Part shown: positions 60,965 through 64,000 of the stretch, piece after piece | Layout: each line of letters begins with the position of its first letter | Numbering within the stretch: position 1 is the first letter of the stretch | Assembly (NCBI GenBank): GCA_003565775.1 | Contig: PXAT01000185.1 | Location: 20,425 to 84,424 of the forward strand | Direction of reading: 5' to 3' | DNA from: Ectothiorhodospiraceae bacterium | GTDB lineage: Bacteria; Pseudomonadota; Gammaproteobacteria; Nitrococcales; Aquisalimonadaceae | Length of the DNA stretch: 64,000 nucleotides | Position numbers and translations under genes: made by a program | The notes under the pieces: generated by a model | The model's database searches: none | What the model saw: the letters and a program-made list of their open reading frames with translations, nothing else | Told to the model about the DNA's origin: nothing

Positions 60965-62323
60965 ATGGAAGTGACCGTTGAAACCACCGAGGGCCTGGAA
61001 CGCCGCATGAGCGTTCAGGTGCCGGCCGCGAGGCTCGATGACGAAGTCAGCAGCCGCTTGCAGAACCTGGCGCGCACTGTGCGTCTGGATGGTTTTCGGC
61101 CCGGCAAGGTCCCGCTCAAGGTGGTGGAGAAGCGCTTCGGCGGCCAGGTGCGGAGCGAGGTGCTGAACGAGGTCGTGCAGCAGACCTACGGTGAAGCACT
61201 GCAGGAGAAAGAGCTGAATCCGGCCGGCTCGCCGCAGGTCGAGGTGAAGCAGGGCCTGGTGGACGGCGACCTGCAGTACGAGGCCGTCTTCGAAGTAATG
61301 CCCGAGGTGCAGGTCCAGGGTCTCGACACCATGACCCTTGAGCGCCCGGTTGCGGAAGTCACCGATGAAGACGTGGATCGCGTGCTGCACGATCTGCGCA
61401 AGCAGCGCGCCGAGTATGAAACGGTGGATCGCGCCGCGAATGACGACGATCGGGTGATCGTCGATTTCCAGGGCCAGGTCGACGGCGAAGAGTTTCCCGG
61501 CAGCCATGGTGAGGATCAGCCGGTGACGATCGGCTCCGGCACCATGCCGCCCGAGTTCGAGACCGCGCTCAAGGGTCTCAAGGCCGGTGACGAGAAGGAT
61601 ATCGAATACAGCTTCGGTGAGGACTTCCCGACGCAGGAGATTGCCGGCAAGACCGCGGTGTTCAAGACCAGGGTCAAGGAAGTCCAGGAGCCGCGTCTGC
61701 CCGAACTCGACGATGAATTCGCCAGCGGCATCGGGCTGCAGGAAGGCGGTCTGCAGGGTCTGCGTGACCTGATCAAGAAGAATCTCGGGAACGAGGCAAC
61801 GCGGGCCAGCAAGGCGCGACTCAAGGAACAGGTCACCGAGCATCTGGTGCAGGCCAACGACATGACCCTGCCGAAGGCGCTGGTCGACGGCGAAATCCAG
61901 GCGCTGCAGCAGCAGATGAAGCAGCGCCTGCAGCAGCAGACCGGCGACGCCGATGACCGCGATCTGCCGGCAGAGATCTTCGAGGGGCAGGCGCGGCGTC
62001 GCGTGACGCTCGGGCTGGTGATGAATCGCCTGATCAGCGACAACAACATCAAGCTCGATACCGATCTGCTGCGGCAGCGTCTGCAGGAAATGGCGGCCGG
62101 CTATGACCAGCCCGAGGAAGTGGTCAAGCAGTACAGCCAGAATCGCCAGCTGATGCAGTCGCTGGAGATCAACGTGCTGGAAGATCAGGTGGTGGACTGG
62201 GCCGTGGAACAGGCCACCGTCAGCGATGTCAGCATGAGTCTCGAGGATCTGCTCAATCCGTCCCGGCGGACCGGGCGGTCCGAGGCGACGGCAGACGACG
62301 AAACCAGCGAGGACGACAAGTGA
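60965..62323 (+). CDS. tig: Trigger factor
   Basis: Trigger factor is the ribosome-tunnel chaperone with prolyl isomerase activity. The 452-residue protein has the N-terminal ribosome-binding domain with the signature region [17 protein letters not shown], the FKBP-type PPIase domain (about 150-245; [20 protein letters not shown]) and the helical C-terminal domain, plus an acidic tail ([13 protein letters not shown]). The ATG at 60965 follows AGAGGATG. The stop overlaps clpP (TGATG), the conserved tig-clpP-clpX order. Confidence 0.97.
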   Translation: MEVTVETTEGLERRMSVQVPAARLDDEVSSRLQNLARTVRLDGFRPGKVPLKVVEKRFGGQVRSEVLNEVVQQTYGEALQEKELNPAGSPQVEVKQGLVDGDLQYEAVFEVMPEVQVQGLDTMTLERPVAEVTDEDVDRVLHDLRKQRAEYETVDRAANDDDRVIVDFQGQVDGEEFPGSHGEDQPVTIGSGTMPPEFETALKGLKAGDEKDIEYSFGEDFPTQEIAGKTAVFKTRVKEVQEPRLPELDDEFASGIGLQEGGLQGLRDLIKKNLGNEATRASKARLKEQVTEHLVQANDMTLPKALVDGEIQALQQQMKQRLQQQTGDADDRDLPAEIFEGQARRRVTLGLVMNRLISDNNIKLDTDLLRQRLQEMAAGYDQPEEVVKQYSQNRQLMQSLEINVLEDQVVDWAVEQATVSDVSMSLEDLLNPSRRTGRSEATADDETSEDDK

Positions 62324-62967
62324 TGAGTCAGGGCGGCGACAGCCAGGATCCGAACGCGGTGCATGCCAATCTGGTGCCCATGGTGGTCGAGCAGACCTCC
62401 CGTGGCGAGCGTGCCTACGACATCTTCTCGCGCCTGCTCAAGGAGCGCGTGGTGTTCATGGTGGGTCCGGTGGAGGACAACATGGCCAACCTGCTGGTGG
62501 CCCAGTTGCTGTTCCTCGAGTCGGAGAACCCCGACAAGGACATCAATCTCTACATCAATTCGCCGGGCGGTTCCGTGACCGCCGGCATGGCGATCTACGA
62601 CACCATGCAGTTCATCCGTCCGGACGTGAGCTGTGTCTGTCTCGGGCAGGCGGCGAGCATGGGCGCGTTGCTGCTGGCCGGCGGCGCTGCCGGCAAGCGC
62701 TTCTGTCTGCCCAATTCGCGAATGATGATCCACCAGCCGCTGGGCGGTTATCAGGGGCAGGCCTCGGACATCGACATCCACGCCCGGGAAATCCTCTCCA
62801 TCCGCGACCGCCTGAACCGGATTCTGGCGCACCACACCGGTCAGGATCTGGAAAAGGTGCAGCAGGATACCGATCGCGACAACTTCCTCAGCCCCGAAGC
62901 CGCCCTGGAATACGGCCTGGTGGACGCGGTCCTCAAGGACCGGGCGTCGATGGTCGATAGCAAATAA
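62323..62967 (+). CDS. clpP: ATP-dependent Clp protease proteolytic subunit
   Basis: ClpP is the tetradecameric serine protease that works with ClpX/ClpA. The 214-residue protein has the catalytic triad S112 ([12 protein letters not shown]), H137 ([10 protein letters not shown]) and D186 ([13 protein letters not shown]), and the oligomer-forming [19 protein letters not shown] short N-terminal propeptide precedes the mature core ([18 protein letters not shown]). The start is the ATG at 62323 overlapping the tig stop, or a GTG one codon earlier. Confidence 0.98.
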   Translation: MSQGGDSQDPNAVHANLVPMVVEQTSRGERAYDIFSRLLKERVVFMVGPVEDNMANLLVAQLLFLESENPDKDINLYINSPGGSVTAGMAIYDTMQFIRPDVSCVCLGQAASMGALLLAGGAAGKRFCLPNSRMMIHQPLGGYQGQASDIDIHAREILSIRDRLNRILAHHTGQDLEKVQQDTDRDNFLSPEAALEYGLVDAVLKDRASMVDSK

Positions 62968-63120
62968 GGACGCCGACCATGTGCGTCCGGCGACGAACGG
63001 TCTCCGGCGATTCTTGTCTACTGTGTGACGGGCCGCCGGCGCAATTCGTTACGGTGCCGGACTGTCGACTGATTCCTTGCGCGGTCTGGTGAATACAGGC
63101 AAGGTTTAGTTGCGCGAAAG

Positions 63121-63143
63121 GCCCGCGTCGAGAGCACGCGGGC
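63121..63143 (+). promoter_or_regulatory. Perfect hairpin in the clpP-clpX spacer
   Basis: GCCCGCGT (63121-63128) and ACGCGGGC (63136-63143) pair over a 7-base loop, 24 bp upstream of the clpX start. There is no T-run, so it is not a convincing terminator; an RNA-stability or processing structure is possible. The rest of the 200-bp spacer shows no gene. Confidence 0.4.
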
Positions 63144-63167
63144 TCCCGACACAACTGAGGATCAGCC

Positions 63168-64000
63168 ATGAGCGACAGAGATAAGTCCAGAGGTGACGAC
63201 AGTGGCAAGCTCCTCTATTGCTCCTTTTGTGGCAAGAGCCAGCATGAAGTCCGCAAGCTGATCGCCGGACCCTCCGTTTTCGTCTGCGATGAGTGTGTCG
63301 AGTTGTGCAACGACATCATCCGCGAGGAGATGCAGGAGAAGGGCGCCACCGGCAATACCAAGCTGCCCAAGCCGCAGGAGATCCATCGCGTCCTCGGCGA
63401 GTACGTGATCGGGCAGGATCATGCCAAGAAGGTGCTGTCGGTCGCTGTCTACAACCACTACAAGCGTCTCGAGGCCAGCCAGGGCAAGGACGACGTCGAG
63501 CTCGCCAAGAGCAACATCCTGCTCATCGGGCCGACCGGCTCCGGCAAAACCCTGCTGGCCGAAACCCTGGCGCGTCTGCTGGATGTGCCGTTCACCATCG
63601 CCGACGCCACCACGCTGACCGAGGCGGGGTATGTCGGCGAAGACGTGGAAAACATCATCCAGAAGCTTCTCCAGAAGTGCGATTACGACGTGGAGAAGGC
63701 GCAGACCGGCATCGTCTACATCGACGAGATCGACAAGATTTCACGCAAGGCCGACAACCCGAGCATCACCCGGGATGTGTCCGGCGAAGGCGTGCAGCAG
63801 GCACTGCTCAAGCTGATCGAGGGCACTGTCGCTTCGGTGCCGCCGCAGGGCGGGCGGAAACACCCTCAGCAGGAATTCCTGCAGGTGAATACCGCCGGCA
63901 TCCTGTTCATTGTCGGCGGCGCCTTTGCCGGCCTCGATCGGGTCATTCAGGAACGGTCGGAGAAGGGCGGTATCGGCTTCTCTGCCCAGGTCAAGGGCGA
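63168..64000 (+). CDS. clpX: ATP-dependent Clp protease ATP-binding subunit ClpX (3' end beyond window)
   Basis: ClpX is the AAA+ unfoldase of ClpXP. The 277 residues visible include the N-terminal zinc-binding domain (C18, C21, C40, C43), Walker [38 protein letters not shown], Walker [11 protein letters not shown], and the pore-loop/RKH-type region downstream of [17 protein letters not shown]. The ATG at 63168 follows TGAGGAT. The gene continues past 64000, losing about a third of the protein including the sensor 2 domain. Confidence 0.98.
   Translation, partial: MSDRDKSRGDDSGKLLYCSFCGKSQHEVRKLIAGPSVFVCDECVELCNDIIREEMQEKGATGNTKLPKPQEIHRVLGEYVIGQDHAKKVLSVAVYNHYKRLEASQGKDDVELAKSNILLIGPTGSGKTLLAETLARLLDVPFTIADATTLTEAGYVGEDVENIIQKLLQKCDYDVEKAQTGIVYIDEIDKISRKADNPSITRDVSGEGVQQALLKLIEGTVASVPPQGGRKHPQQEFLQVNTAGILFIVGGAFAGLDRVIQERSEKGGIGFSAQVKG

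Overview
The window is a contiguous piece of a high-GC (roughly 65%) gammaproteobacterial chromosome made almost entirely of housekeeping genes. Several syntenic blocks point to a non-enteric gammaproteobacterium, perhaps Chromatiales/Ectothiorhodospiraceae-like: hda / yfgD-wrbA-DUF2069, holC-valS, pepA/lptFG, pcnB-folK-dNK-panBCD, nnr-tsaE-amiB-mutL-miaA-hfq-hflX-hflKC-DUF2065-hisZ-purA, rnr-rlmB, rpsF-rpsR-DUF2232-rplI-dnaB-alr-radA, and tig-clpP-clpX. The family-level placement is inference. I see no prophage, transposase, CRISPR array or toxin-antitoxin module.

Layout. 1-4.5 kb: MOSC protein, purT, dcd, purN and purM. 4.7-10.4 kb: DUF2066, a DUF481 outer-membrane barrel, hda, the yfgD-wrbA-DUF2069 operon, acylphosphatase and two tandem single-haem cytochromes c. 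10.5-19 kb: YeeZ-like epimerase, lytic transglycosylase, proS, DUF4124, ilvN-ilvC (no ilvB next to them), pssA, uracil-DNA glycosylase, rimI and DUF2970. 19-27.4 kb: valS, a small unknown gene, holC and pepA facing lptF-lptG, then an RDD protein. 27.5-32.4 kb: pcnB-folK-dNK-panB-panC-panD. 32.5-48.4 kb: HemD-like, queG, nnr, tsaE, amiB, mutL, miaA, hfq, hflX, hflK, hflC, DUF2065, hisZ and purA. 48.4-58.9 kb: tRNA-Leu(CAG), rnr, rlmB, the S6/S18/L9 block, dnaB, alr, radA and PilZ. 58.9-64 kb: folD, five more tRNAs, tig, clpP and clpX (cut by the window end).

Many neighbouring genes overlap by ATGA or TGATG and are probably translationally coupled. Purine synthesis is well represented (purT, purN, purM, purA, folD), as are pantothenate synthesis (panBCD), LPS export (lptFG), replication and repair (hda, holC, dnaB, radA, mutL, UDG) and RNA/protein quality control (rnr, hfq, hflX, hflKC, clpXP, tig).

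The most unusual structure is a dispersed MITE-like repeat of about 178-286 bp. Its ends are imperfect inverted repeats (consensus start GGGAAACRCTGATYTATTC) and it has no coding capacity of its own. Five complete or nearly complete copies and at least six fragments or solo ends lie in these 64 kb. All are intergenic, and at least six touch or supply the stop codon of the neighbouring gene. A separate 108-bp palindrome with perfect 21-bp arms lies downstream of lptG.
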